DNA of 17,992 nt from an uncultured Candidatus Peregrinibacteria bacterium (GTDB lineage: Bacteria; Patescibacteriota; Gracilibacteria; Peribacterales; Peribacteraceae), in contig CAIJNU010000055.1 in the NCBI GenBank assembly GCA_903822115.1, positions 1 through 17,992 of the forward strand. Reading direction: 5' to 3'. A program made the position numbers and the translations under genes. The notes under the pieces are model-generated. The model was given only the letters and a program-made list of their open reading frames with translations, was not told the DNA's origin and searched no databases. Below, in pieces: positions 1 through 7,579 of the stretch; the first letter of the stretch is position 1, and each line of letters begins with the position of its first letter.

Positions 1-1
1 C

Positions 2-487
2 GGCACGGCGAATGCGGTGAATGTTACGGACGGACTCGATGGTTTAGCCGGAGGTCTTCTCCTTCTCGCGTTCGGATCATTTGGCGTTCTCGCCTACGTG
101 AAGGGTCTGTACGTTCTTGCGGGTTTCTGCGGTGTCTGTGCGGGCGCCGTAGCAGCCTTTCTCTGGCATAACGTTCCGCCTGCACTCTTCTTCATGGGCG
201 ATACCGGTGCGCTCGCACTCGGCGGGGGGCTGGGCGTCATTGCACTCATGATTGATCAGACGTTGATCCTCCCGCTCGTTGGTTTTGTTTTCGTGATCGA
301 GATGCTCTCTGTCATTATTCAGCTCTTCAGCAAGAAGTTTAGGGGCGGAAAGAAGGTTTTTATTGCCGCTCCCATACACCACCACTTCGAGGCAAAGGGC
401 TGGGGGGAGAGCAAAGTGACCATGCGGCTGTGGATTATCGGCGCATTCTTTGCCCTTCTGGGAATTGTGCTCGGAATAGTCGCGTGA
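2..487 (+). CDS. mraY: MraY, phospho-N-acetylmuramoyl-pentapeptide-transferase (C-terminal part)
   Basis: Partial gene cut by the window start; 161 codons remain, opening in frame at base 2. MraY is the integral membrane enzyme that moves phospho-MurNAc-pentapeptide from UDP to undecaprenyl phosphate, making lipid I for peptidoglycan. Seen directly: the Asp-rich motif NVTDGLDGLAGG at the start of the fragment, FFMGDTGALALGG, several hydrophobic helices, the diagnostic histidine motif APIHHHFEAKGW, and a final hydrophobic helix ending in IVLGIVA. These motifs separate MraY from WecA-type relatives, which lack the HHH block. About the first half of the protein (usual length 320-360 residues) lies outside the window. 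The next gene follows within 40 bp but has its own promoter-like sequence. Identification is confident. Confidence 0.95.
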   Translation, partial: GTANAVNVTDGLDGLAGGLLLLAFGSFGVLAYVKGLYVLAGFCGVCAGAVAAFLWHNVPPALFFMGDTGALALGGGLGVIALMIDQTLILPLVGFVFVIEMLSVIIQLFSKKFRGGKKVFIAAPIHHHFEAKGWGESKVTMRLWIIGAFFALLGIVLGIVA

Positions 488-490
488 TAA

Positions 491-518
491 TTGAATGCGA
501 GGGGGTTCTGTGTATCAT
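491..518 (+). promoter_or_regulatory. Promoter of GAPDH gene, predicted leaderless
   Basis: A -35-like TTGAAT (491-496) is separated by 16 bp from a -10-like TATCAT (513-518). Exactly 6 nt then precede the ATG at 525, so transcription would begin at or next to the A of the start codon. No Shine-Dalgarno sequence sits at a usable distance. The same geometry recurs at several other genes in the window. Confidence 0.6.
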
Positions 519-524
519 GGGAGC

Positions 525-1541
525 ATGCTTCGCATCGCCATCAACGGATACGGGAGGATCGGTCGCAATGTGCACAGACAATTCGTAGAGAAGTACTCGG
601 ATCAAGTGGAAGTGGTCGCGGTGAACGCTTCTTCCACCAATGAGATGCGTGCGTATCTCCTCAAGTTCGATTCGCTGCACGGACGCTTTCCCGGCGATAT
701 TCAACTCTCCGGAGAAGATTTCACCGTCAACGGAAAACTGGTACGTGTCGTGAAGGAGCGCGATCCCGCCCTGTGTCCCTGGAAGGATCTTCACGTCGAC
801 GTGGTCGTGGAATCGACGGGGCATTTTACGAGTTCGGAGAAAGCGAGCGGACATCTCAAGGCCGGAGCGAAGAAGATCATCGTAACTGCTCCAATGAAGG
901 ACGACACGCCGACGTTTGTAAGGGGCATCAACGAAGACAAGCTCACGAAGGACATGCAGATCATCAGCAACGCGTCCTGTACGACCAATTGCATTGCACC
1001 TGTCATCCAAGTCATGGATGAGGCATTTTTGGTCAAACATCTCCTCGTCAGTTCGGTACACGCATTCACCGCTTCTCAGAATCTTCTCGATAACAAGGCA
1101 CAAGAAGGAGGCGAACTGCGAAAGTCTCGCGCGGCGACGCTTTCGATGATTCCGACGAAGACGGGGGCCGTGAAGGCGTGCGGCGTCATATTTCCGCATC
1201 TGAAGGGAAAGATGGACGGCATGGCGTTCCGAGTGCCCGTGCCGACCGTGAGCTGCGCGTACATGGCGTTTGAACTCGGGAAGGAAACGACAAAAGAGGA
1301 GATCAATGAGATGCTCAAGCGCGCGGCCGCGACTCCCCGTCTGCAGGAGGTTCTCGCCGTGTCCGAGGAGCAGTGCGTCTCCATCGATTTCCAGACGGAT
1401 CCCCACTCGTCGATCGTCGATGCCCCTTCCACGAAAGTCGTGGATGGAAAGATTGCCCAAGTTCTGAGCTGGTACGACAACGAATGGGGGTATGCCGTGC
1501 GCGTCACCGAAATGGCGGTACTGCTCGGATCCACGCTCTGA
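525..1541 (+). CDS. gap: Glyceraldehyde-3-phosphate dehydrogenase, type I
   Basis: Cytosolic enzyme interconverting glyceraldehyde 3-phosphate and 1,3-bisphosphoglycerate in glycolysis/gluconeogenesis; 338 residues, normal for the family. Seen: Rossmann motif INGYGRIGR at residues 7-15, catalytic cysteine C152 in SNASCTTNC, the ESTGHF motif near 96-101, and the C-terminal SWYDNEWGYAVR motif. The start at 525 is chosen because the protein begins MLRIAINGYGRIGR as family members do and because TATCAT lies 6 nt upstream; a start 10 codons earlier (495) would fall inside that promoter. Oddity: the segment after the second beta strand reads VNASSTNE where NAD-specific enzymes usually have an Asp (as in NDLT), so the 2'-hydroxyl-binding Asp is absent. 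This suggests NADP or dual cofactor use (inference). FBPase follows, fitting a gluconeogenic role. Confidence 0.95.
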   Translation: MLRIAINGYGRIGRNVHRQFVEKYSDQVEVVAVNASSTNEMRAYLLKFDSLHGRFPGDIQLSGEDFTVNGKLVRVVKERDPALCPWKDLHVDVVVESTGHFTSSEKASGHLKAGAKKIIVTAPMKDDTPTFVRGINEDKLTKDMQIISNASCTTNCIAPVIQVMDEAFLVKHLLVSSVHAFTASQNLLDNKAQEGGELRKSRAATLSMIPTKTGAVKACGVIFPHLKGKMDGMAFRVPVPTVSCAYMAFELGKETTKEEINEMLKRAAATPRLQEVLAVSEEQCVSIDFQTDPHSSIVDAPSTKVVDGKIAQVLSWYDNEWGYAVRVTEMAVLLGSTL

Positions 1542-1565
1542 GTACCGTTTCGGACGTTCCTGTGG

Positions 1566-1571
1566 TAGGAT
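1566..1571 (+). promoter_or_regulatory. -10 element of fbp, predicted leaderless
   Basis: TAGGAT ends 6 nt before the ATG at 1578, the same spacing as at the GAPDH gene. No convincing -35 hexamer and no Shine-Dalgarno are visible in the 36 bp between the genes. Confidence 0.45.
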
Positions 1572-1577
1572 TCGGCC

Positions 1578-2519
1578 ATGATTTCACCTTACTGTCCCAT
1601 CCCACAGCGCGTTTCGCTCAATTCACATCTCTTTTCGAGTGGCAAGGTGCCGGACAATTTGAGGCACCTCATTCTCGATATTGCTCGTGCTGCGAAGTAC
1701 ATTCAGTCCGCGATTCGCACGACGGAGGCCGGACTCTCGGGAACGAAGAATCAATTTGGAGAGGAGCAGGTGAAACTCGATGTTCTGAGCGATGAGATCA
1801 TTCGTCAGCATCTCTGCGAGAGCCAACTTGTCGCCAGTTTCAGCTCCGAGGAGATCGAGGAAGTCGTGGAGCTCGACGCTCACGCTCCCTACTCCGTTGT
1901 CTACGATCCTCTCGACGGTTCGTCTCTCGTAGATGTGAACTTCGCCGTGGGATCCATCTTTGGTCTGTATCGGGGTAACAAGATCATCGATTCCAAGCCC
2001 CGCGAACAGGTCGCGGCACTCTACGTGCTCTACGGCCCCCGCACGCTCCTTGTTTACAGTTGTGGAAACGGCGTTCACGAATTCATTCTCAATGAAGTCG
2101 GAGAGTTTATTCTCCTTCGAGAGAATCTCGGAGTCGCGGATGCGGCCAAGAATTACAGTCCCGGAAATCTGCGTGCTGTCACGGAGAACGCCCCCTACCG
2201 CAATCTGCTCAATCTCTGGTTGGATGAGAAGCTGACTCTGCGCTACTCGGGGTGCATGGTCGCGGATATCCACCACATCCTAAGCAAGGGGCAGGGAATC
2301 TTCACCAATATCGGCGGCTCCAAATATCCGCAGGGCAAGTTGCGCCTCGTCTTCGAATGCGGACCGTTCTCATATCTTATGGAACAGGCGGGAGGAGCTT
2401 CTTCCAACGGTCGCGATGCCATTCTCGATACTGCGATTCGTGAAGTCGATCAACGAACGCCGATCATCATCGGATCGAAGCAGGAAGTAGAGAGAGTCTG
2501 TCGACTCCTCAAGGAATGA
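1578..2519 (+). CDS. fbp: Fructose-1,6-bisphosphatase, class I
   Basis: Hydrolyses fructose 1,6-bisphosphate to fructose 6-phosphate, the committed step of gluconeogenesis; cytosolic and Mg-dependent. The protein has 313 residues, close to the usual 320-340. Seen: FSSEE near 88-92 (metal-binding acidic pair), the signature DPLDGSS at 110-116 followed by VDVNFAVGSIFGLY, the YSGCMVADIHHIL motif that contributes to the sugar phosphate site, KLRLVFECGPFSYLMEQAGG, and the C-terminal QRTPIIIGSKQEVE. All are hallmarks of class I enzymes. The gene lies 36 bp after GAPDH on the same strand with its own -10-like hexamer. Its stop lies 1 bp from the stop of the convergent gene, with no terminator hairpin between. 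Identification is confident. Confidence 0.95.
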   Translation: MISPYCPIPQRVSLNSHLFSSGKVPDNLRHLILDIARAAKYIQSAIRTTEAGLSGTKNQFGEEQVKLDVLSDEIIRQHLCESQLVASFSSEEIEEVVELDAHAPYSVVYDPLDGSSLVDVNFAVGSIFGLYRGNKIIDSKPREQVAALYVLYGPRTLLVYSCGNGVHEFILNEVGEFILLRENLGVADAAKNYSPGNLRAVTENAPYRNLLNLWLDEKLTLRYSGCMVADIHHILSKGQGIFTNIGGSKYPQGKLRLVFECGPFSYLMEQAGGASSNGRDAILDTAIREVDQRTPIIIGSKQEVERVCRLLKE

Positions 2520-2520
2520 A

Positions 2521-2835
2521 TCAGATGATGTTCTGCTGCGATCGGGCAATCGCCTCATCGATGGGAATTCCTTCGGAGATTCTCTTCTGCTTTCCTTCGA
2601 GGTTGAAGGCGTGCTTCATCGAGCGGTACGTTCCCCAGGGAAAGTACTTGCGCTCGTTGCGCCTGCGGCCTTTCTTCTCTTCCGTCTCCTTCGGAGGAAT
2701 GGGAACGGGAAGGGATTTGGGATTGCCGTTGCGACTCCACTCAATGGGGCCGATCACCGAGCGAGAATCGGGATCGATGTATACGAGTTCGTCGTCGCGG
2801 TACGCGGCCTGCGGGGGCGAGGGGTCGGTCGTCAT
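2521..2835 (-). CDS. Hypothetical charged protein, coupled to upstream membrane protein
   Basis: A 104-residue protein that I do not recognise. It has no predicted membrane segment or signal peptide. It contains a Pro-rich stretch (PVPIPPKE near residues 43-50), a very basic segment (KKGRRRNERK near 54-63) and an amphipathic C-terminus. Its ATG overlaps the TGA of the upstream membrane-protein gene in an ATGA arrangement, so the two are very probably translationally coupled and may act together at the membrane. The strong basic patch could bind nucleic acid or phospholipid, but no motif supports a specific role. Support for it being a real gene comes from the coupling and from the tail-to-tail packing against fbp with only 1 bp between the stops. 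Confidence 0.7.
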   Translation of the reverse strand: MTTDPSPPQAAYRDDELVYIDPDSRSVIGPIEWSRNGNPKSLPVPIPPKETEEKKGRRRNERKYFPWGTYRSMKHAFNLEGKQKRISEGIPIDEAIARSQQNII

Positions 2836-3413
2836 GGATAAAGTCGGTGATCCTCAGGTTCCGGAGCTGCGGGGGGCGGAGGCGGAGGGGGGGGCGTGAA
2901 GAGGTTCTCCTGACCTACGGGGATTTCCTCGTCTTCCGGATGGCGGAAAAGCTCCTGCCCCATGGATCGGCGCTGCTCCTGAAATCTGAGGAGCGAGTAG
3001 ACAAGAGTGACAATGGAACCGACGAGGGTGACGTAGATTCCGAATCGCAATTCCATTCTCGTGAATTCGAAGGAGACTTTCATCAGAACGGAGAGCGCGG
3101 AGAGGACGAGGAGAGTCGCTGCCGAAGAGAGACAGAGTCTCACGATTTCGCGCCGTCGCTTCTTCACGATCACGGGGCCACCGAGGAGAGGTACGACGGT
3201 GATAAGAAGAATGAAGAGCGCCAACAGGAACACCATCAACCCGAGGAACGACGTATAGAATCCGAAACCCGAATATGTGATGGAATCCCCGCCCAGCCAC
3301 TCACCGCTCATCCACGGGAGGAAGACGCCAATAATCGCGAGGATCGCTCCTCCATTGAGAAATTGTTCCTCGGACTCGAGGGAGTTCACGGTGCGGATAA
3401 TGCGCTGCGGCAC
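2832..3413 (-). CDS. Four-helix membrane protein with poly-proline tail
   Basis: A 193-residue integral membrane protein of unknown function. Four hydrophobic segments are visible at about residues 20-37, 48-78, 93-109 and 120-142. A basic cytoplasmic-type loop (VKKRRREIVR near 83-92) lies between helices 2 and 3. The C-terminal 50 residues are soluble, acidic (PEDEEIPVG) and carry a run of eight prolines (FTPPPPPPPPAAP). The start is GTG at 3413; a -10-like TATTCT lies 7 nt upstream (3421-3426, minus strand) and there is no Shine-Dalgarno. The stop overlaps the next start as ATGA. A poly-proline run of this length should stall ribosomes unless EF-P is present (established knowledge of EF-P). 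No family is recognised. Confidence 0.75.
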   Translation of the reverse strand: MPQRIIRTVNSLESEEQFLNGGAILAIIGVFLPWMSGEWLGGDSITYSGFGFYTSFLGLMVFLLALFILLITVVPLLGGPVIVKKRRREIVRLCLSSAATLLVLSALSVLMKVSFEFTRMELRFGIYVTLVGSIVTLVYSLLRFQEQRRSMGQELFRHPEDEEIPVGQENLFTPPPPPPPPAAPEPEDHRLYP

Positions 3414-3420
3414 AAAGGGA

Positions 3421-3426
3421 AGAATA
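3421..3426 (-). promoter_or_regulatory. -10 element for membrane-protein gene pair
   Basis: TATTCT on the minus strand, 7 nt before the GTG at 3413. The 56-bp region 3414-3469 is a divergent intergenic region. On the plus strand, TAAGAA (3455-3460) may serve the glycosyltransferase gene. Confidence 0.4.
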
Positions 3427-3469
3427 GCAGCTTTCGAACCGTGCTACTAGAGTGTAAGAATAGGTGCGT

Positions 3470-4528
3470 ATGCGATTTGCCATCGATATTCGGGAGGCGT
3501 GCCGACCGCAGAGGGCCGGGAAGGGGCAGTGGACGTACGGGTTTCTGTCCGAGCTTCTGCGCAGGGAGATTCCCCTGATCGCGTACAGCGATGCACCTTT
3601 ACCCCCTTCGCTCTCGGGCCGGGGAATCGACGTCAGGCAGTTTTCGAACAGGGGCCTGTCCTGGCATTTCCAAGTTGCTTCAGATGTTCGTCGTCGGGAT
3701 GCGGATCTGTACATCAGTCCCACGAGCTTTATCGTGCCGTGCCTTCTCGGCAGAAAATTTCCGGTCATTCCAATGGTTCACGATCTCATCGCGTTTCGCC
3801 GAGAGCCGCATAACCGCAGAGCGACATTCATCGAGTGTCGGACATTGCCTCGTGCTTTGCGATCCGCTGCCCACATCTTGACGACGAGCGAGTCGACGAA
3901 GCGAGATCTTCTCGATAGGTACAGGTTTCTCCATGAAGAATTCATCTCGCCGATTTTCGCCGGTCCGATGAACGAGGAGAGACCGATTTCGATTCCGGAT
4001 CATCGCACGATTCTCTGTATTGCCACGCTCTGTCCGCGCAAGAATCAACTCCGTCTCATCGAAGCGTACAGCCGACTCCCCTCTCCGCTTCGGGCACAGT
4101 ATGAGTTGCTGCTCGTCGGTGCGCGCGGATGGATGGATGATGACATCCTTGCGCTCGCCGCACGCACGCCGGGTGTGAGCTGGAAGGGGTACGTGGATGA
4201 TGACGAGTACGATCGTCTCCTCTCGACGTGCACGCTGTTCGCACTCCCCTCTCTCTACGAGGGGTTCGGCATGCAGCTTCTCGATGCGCTGCAGCGCGGC
4301 GTGACAGTGCTCACTTCGGATCGCGGCAGCATTCGAGAGGTGTGCGGAAATGCCGCGCACTACGTCGACCCGATGGACTCCTCGTCGATTGCAGAGGGAT
4401 TAGAGCTCCTCCTGCGAAGCGACAATATGCGTCTTGACCTGTGTGAGAGAGCGCGACAGCAGGCCAAGCGGTTTACGTGGGTCAGAACCGCTGATCACTT
4501 CCTCGAGGCCGTACGTGGCGTCGCGTGA
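3470..4528 (+). CDS. Glycosyltransferase family 4 protein
   Basis: A 352-residue GT-B fold glycosyltransferase that probably adds a sugar from a nucleotide donor to a surface glycan or lipid carrier at the cytoplasmic membrane face. Seen: N-terminal MRFAIDIREACRP with the glycine-containing GKGQWTYGFLSELL segment, the acceptor-domain motif MVHDLIAFRR, the switch to the C-terminal domain at ILCIATLCPRKNQLRLIEAY (near 190-210), the PGVSWKGYVDDDEYDRLL motif, and SLYEGFGMQLLDALQRG. The last is the EX7E donor-binding motif, but the second Glu is Asp here (EGFGMQLLD), a conservative and unusual substitution. The start at 3470 gives the usual MRFAIDIR beginning; an in-frame GTG at 3464 is the alternative. 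The specific sugar and acceptor cannot be told from sequence. Confidence 0.88.
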   Translation: MRFAIDIREACRPQRAGKGQWTYGFLSELLRREIPLIAYSDAPLPPSLSGRGIDVRQFSNRGLSWHFQVASDVRRRDADLYISPTSFIVPCLLGRKFPVIPMVHDLIAFRREPHNRRATFIECRTLPRALRSAAHILTTSESTKRDLLDRYRFLHEEFISPIFAGPMNEERPISIPDHRTILCIATLCPRKNQLRLIEAYSRLPSPLRAQYELLLVGARGWMDDDILALAARTPGVSWKGYVDDDEYDRLLSTCTLFALPSLYEGFGMQLLDALQRGVTVLTSDRGSIREVCGNAAHYVDPMDSSSIAEGLELLLRSDNMRLDLCERARQQAKRFTWVRTADHFLEAVRGVA

Positions 4529-4552
4529 ATTCTCTCAAATGGTCAAGCGTGC

Positions 4553-4558
4553 TACCAT
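4553..4558 (+). promoter_or_regulatory. -10 element of nadK, predicted leaderless
   Basis: TACCAT followed by exactly 6 nt and the ATG at 4565. It lies in the 36-bp gap after the glycosyltransferase gene; no Shine-Dalgarno is visible. Confidence 0.5.
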
Positions 4559-4564
4559 GTCGCC

Positions 4565-5452
4565 ATGAAGCGATTCCGCAGGATCGGCATCACGGTGAAG
4601 TCGGATATGGAGGAACGAGACGCCGTACTGTCTTCGGTTCTCGATGTATTGGAACAGGAGAAGTGCGAGGTGTGCATCGATGAGAAACGATGTCAGGATT
4701 TGCCGAGTGCCCGGGGCATTTCGATGTTCGCTTGCGAGGAAGATTTCGATTTGCTTCTCGTAGTTGGCGGAGACGGAACGATTTTGAGAGCGATTCGTGA
4801 ACTGAAGGATTTTTCAATTCCGATCCTCAGCATCAATCGCGGTGCTGTCGGATTCCTTGCCGAGTTGACCGAGGAGGAAGTGCCGCATCTGCTTGCACCG
4901 TTTCTCCGAGGGGAGGGCGTGCTGGATGAACGACGCATGCTTTACGTGCAGGCGTTTCGGGATACGCAGGAAGTGGTTTCAGGATACGTTCTCAACGAGG
5001 CGGTGATCGCGCAGGGCAGCATCGCGCGTCTCGTGGAATTGCATGCGACGATCAACGGGGAAAATCTCACGACGTTTCGCGCAGACGGCCTCATCCTTTC
5101 AACACCCACGGGATCCACGGCGTACTCTCTCGCAGCCGGAGGTCCGATCGTCCATCCGAGCCTCCAGGCGACTATTCTCACGCCCATCAATTCGCACAGC
5201 TTCAGTCAGAAGCCGATAGTCATTCCGGAGCATCAGACCGTCGAAGTGGAAGTCCTTCCGCGAATGAACAAGTTCGGGGATATCGAGGTCAGTCTTACGT
5301 TGGATGGTCAGATCTATACCAAGCTCCAGCGCAACGACAGAGTCCGTGCGTCGGTGAATGGCAGGACGGTGAAGTTTCTCCGTCGAAAACAGGATACGTT
5401 TTACGGAACGATTCGCACGAAGCTCGGATGGGGAGAAACGCTTCGCGATTAG
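4565..5452 (+). CDS. nadK: NAD kinase
   Basis: Phosphorylates NAD to NADP in the cytosol, the only route to NADP. The protein has 295 residues, within the family range of 270-310. Seen: the signature LLLVVGGDGTILRA with GGDG at 68-71, the LSINRGAVGFLAEL motif (residues 94-107), the NEA variant of the conserved NE/ND motif within SGYVLNEAVIAQGS, and the glycine-rich block DGLILSTPTGSTAYSLAAGG with PIVHP following. The start is fixed by TACCAT 6 nt upstream. The end overlaps the convergent purA stop by 4 bp (sequence TTAG, read as TAG on plus and TAA on minus), leaving no room for a terminator. Its product would supply the NADP that the upstream GAPDH may use (inference). Confidence 0.95.
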   Translation: MKRFRRIGITVKSDMEERDAVLSSVLDVLEQEKCEVCIDEKRCQDLPSARGISMFACEEDFDLLLVVGGDGTILRAIRELKDFSIPILSINRGAVGFLAELTEEEVPHLLAPFLRGEGVLDERRMLYVQAFRDTQEVVSGYVLNEAVIAQGSIARLVELHATINGENLTTFRADGLILSTPTGSTAYSLAAGGPIVHPSLQATILTPINSHSFSQKPIVIPEHQTVEVEVLPRMNKFGDIEVSLTLDGQIYTKLQRNDRVRASVNGRTVKFLRRKQDTFYGTIRTKLGWGETLRD

Positions 5453-6711
5453 GAGCGGCAGATCATTTCCTCGCGCCCCGGCCCCGTTCCGATGAAGTTC
5501 ACAGGCACGGATGTCCGCTCTTCGATGAGTCGCAGGAATGTCTGCGCATTCTTGGGAAGGTCTTCGAATGCCGTGATGCCGCGAGTGGAAGTCTTCCACC
5601 CAGGGAGCTCCGTGAATGTAACGGTTCCGTCGGTTCCGCGCGGGCCGCCGACACGGATAATATCTTCCTCATCGAGCACATCAAGCTTCGTAATGTTCCA
5701 GCACGAGAATCCGTTGATGTGCGTGGAGAAGTTCAGATCGGGCATATGCAGCCACCCGCAACGACGCGGCCGGCCGGTCGTCGCGCCGTACTCCCCTCCC
5801 CTTTCGCGCAGTCTCTCTCCGATCTCACCGGTTTCCTCCGTCAAGAATTCTCCCTCACCGACTCGCGTGCAGTAGGCCTTCGCCACGCCGATGCAGGAAG
5901 TCAGCATCTTGGGCGGCAAACCGAGCCCCTGGAGTGCTCCGGCCACCGTTGTCGAACTGCTCGTGACGTATGGGTAGGTTCCGTGATCAATGTCGAGCAG
6001 CGTCGCCTGCGCCCCCTCGATGAGAATGCGCTTTCCCGTTCCCTGAAGCAGCGTGAAAACTTCATCCATCTGGATGACGCAAGATCCGACCGTGTCGTAC
6101 GCCGCACGGAGATTCGCTTCTTCAGTTGTCGTATCAACGTCTACTCCAAACATTTCCTTTGCGAGTGTTTTCCTTACACGGAGCTCTTTGCCAAGGTCCG
6201 CTTTTATCGGAGAAGAGAAGTAGCCACTTAGGTTTCCCATGCGCATGCCCGACCTTGCGGCTTTCTCGATGTACGCAGGTCCAATTCCGCGCTTCGTCGT
6301 GCCGATCTTTCCGCCGCTCGTCTCCGTGCGTCTCTGCTCCATCACACCGTCGATATCTCGATAGTAATCGAGGACGATGTGCGCTCCTGCGGAAATGCTC
6401 AGACGGGGAACGACGTCGATGCCGGCATCGCGCAGAGTCTGGATTTCCTCAAGAAGAGTCGGCAGATGGATCACCATTCCCGATCCGAGGAGGATTTTCT
6501 TCTCGTGCAGACTCCCGGCAGGCAGCAGGTGAAAAACGTGTTTCTTCCCGTTGACGACGATCGTGTGTCCCGCATTCGCGCCTCCGCAAGCACGTGCGAT
6601 TACGTCGAAGTGCTCCGCGAGAATATCAATGACTTTTCCCTTTCCTTCATCACCCCACTGCGCGCCGATCACGGCGCAGACGGGACCGAGGGTCTGGAGC
6701 AGCTCTTTCAC
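5449..6711 (-). CDS. purA: Adenylosuccinate synthetase
   Basis: Couples IMP and aspartate using GTP to form adenylosuccinate, the first step from IMP to AMP. The protein has 420 residues, the normal size. Seen: the GTP-binding loop GDEGKGK at 20-26 with catalytic Asp21, CGGANAGHT with catalytic His49, HLLPAGSLHEKKILLGSG, the IMP-site motif GTTKRGIGPAY, GAQATLLDIDHGTYPYVTSS, and GATTGRPRRCGW near the GTP specificity region. The start is GTG at 6711, supported by TACTGT placed 6 nt upstream on the minus strand and by the short N-terminus. It follows prmC by 39 bp on the same strand but appears to have its own promoter. Confident. Confidence 0.96.
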   Translation of the reverse strand: MKELLQTLGPVCAVIGAQWGDEGKGKVIDILAEHFDVIARACGGANAGHTIVVNGKKHVFHLLPAGSLHEKKILLGSGMVIHLPTLLEEIQTLRDAGIDVVPRLSISAGAHIVLDYYRDIDGVMEQRRTETSGGKIGTTKRGIGPAYIEKAARSGMRMGNLSGYFSSPIKADLGKELRVRKTLAKEMFGVDVDTTTEEANLRAAYDTVGSCVIQMDEVFTLLQGTGKRILIEGAQATLLDIDHGTYPYVTSSSTTVAGALQGLGLPPKMLTSCIGVAKAYCTRVGEGEFLTEETGEIGERLRERGGEYGATTGRPRRCGWLHMPDLNFSTHINGFSCWNITKLDVLDEEDIIRVGGPRGTDGTVTFTELPGWKTSTRGITAFEDLPKNAQTFLRLIEERTSVPVNFIGTGPGREEMICRS

Positions 6712-6717
6712 GCAATG

Positions 6718-6723
6718 ACAGTA
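6718..6723 (-). promoter_or_regulatory. -10 element of purA, predicted leaderless
   Basis: TACTGT on the minus strand, exactly 6 nt before the GTG start at 6711. It lies within the 39-bp gap after prmC. The same spacing as at other genes also supports GTG as the true start. Confidence 0.5.
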
Positions 6724-6750
6724 CAGGAAAAAATCGGCGCGAGAAAGAGG

Positions 6751-7557
6751 TCAGCTTTCGAGGATTTCCTCAAGTGCTGGAATTTGCGCCGCCTCGCATT
6801 CGATAGCGCATCCGATGCAGTGTGGATGCGAAGCGGCAGCGAGAAGGAGGGGGCGGAGCACATCGAGACCGTCGATGCCGGCACGAAGCGCGATCTGTGG
6901 CTCGCAGTTATCGATATCCGCGGGGAGAGTTCTCGCGGATGGGACGTACGGTGGATTGGAGACGAGGAGGAACGGTTCGCTCCAGTGTTCGAGTGGCTCG
7001 AGGAGCGATCCTTGGAGGAAGGTGATGCGATTCTCAGCGCCAAATTTCTCTGCATTTTTTCGAGCGACTTTCAGCGCCGCTTCGCTGATATCCGTCGCGA
7101 TAATGTGAAGTGACGGATCTTCGCACGCCAGCGTGATGGCAATGCATCCGGACCCCGTTCCAATATCCACGACTGTTCGAATGGGCTTTTCCTTCTTCAA
7201 TGTTCTCACCATCGCGCAGATCCCTGCATCGATCGGCACGGTGGTGTCCCTGGGATTCTTCAACCATGCAATCGCGGCTTCGATCAAGCCTTCCGTCGCC
7301 GGGCGTGGAATCAGCACACTTTGGTCGACCGTGAACATCCTCCTGAAGAATTCCCGCTCTCCGACAATGTACGCCAGGGGTTCGTTTCTCACCCTTCTCG
7401 CAGCCCACTCGTTCCAGCACTCAGTTTGCTGTGCCGACAATTCCTCGTCCGCATGCGCCAGGACCCACGTTCTATCTTTTCCAAGAATATTCGCCATGAT
7501 CACTTCTGCTTCTGCCGTAGGGAGTTTGGAAAGCCGCAGGTGGTCTTCTATCCGCAT
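6751..7557 (-). CDS. prmC: PrmC, release factor glutamine methyltransferase
   Basis: SAM-dependent enzyme that methylates the glutamine of the GGQ motif in peptide release factors RF1/RF2, improving termination. The protein has 268 residues from the chosen start. Seen: a helical N-terminal domain (residues 1-90) with EPLAYIVGEREFF and VLIPRPATEGLIE, the SAM-binding motif VVDIGTGSGCIAITLA (129-144), the acidic ATDISEAAL motif, and the catalytic SNPPYVP motif (NPPY 201-204). A short insertion (about 101-127) precedes the SAM motif. Start: the ATG at 7557 is preceded at 6 nt by CATGAT and fits the family N-terminus; the reading frame is open up to 7725, but that extension overlaps the divergent glycosyltransferase. 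purA follows 39 bp downstream. Confidence 0.93.
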   Translation of the reverse strand: MRIEDHLRLSKLPTAEAEVIMANILGKDRTWVLAHADEELSAQQTECWNEWAARRVRNEPLAYIVGEREFFRRMFTVDQSVLIPRPATEGLIEAAIAWLKNPRDTTVPIDAGICAMVRTLKKEKPIRTVVDIGTGSGCIAITLACEDPSLHIIATDISEAALKVARKNAEKFGAENRITFLQGSLLEPLEHWSEPFLLVSNPPYVPSARTLPADIDNCEPQIALRAGIDGLDVLRPLLLAAASHPHCIGCAIECEAAQIPALEEILES

Positions 7558-7562
7558 GGAGG

Positions 7563-7569
7563 TATCATG
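7563..7569. promoter_or_regulatory. Overlapping divergent -10 elements, prmC and glycosyltransferase
   Basis: Only 22 bp separate the divergent starts at 7557 and 7580. Plus strand TATCAT (7563-7568) could serve the rightward gene with a leader of about 5 nt. Minus strand CATGAT (7564-7569) lies exactly 6 nt before the prmC ATG. The two hexamers share five base pairs, so polymerase could use only one direction at a time. Confidence 0.4.
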
Positions 7570-7579
7570 CCTGAGTCTC

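Noticed and set aside
435..1460. 341-codon open frame on the minus strand
   Set aside because: It lies wholly opposite the well-supported GAPDH gene, its translation is Arg/His-rich without family motifs, and it is a codon-bias shadow.
2847..3578. 243-codon plus-strand frame rich in Glu, Arg and His
   Set aside because: Antisense to the four-helix membrane protein and overlapping the glycosyltransferase start; low-complexity charged translation typical of a shadow.
5428..6231. 267-codon open frame on the plus strand
   Set aside because: Opposite purA, whose catalytic motifs are all intact; no motif in this frame.
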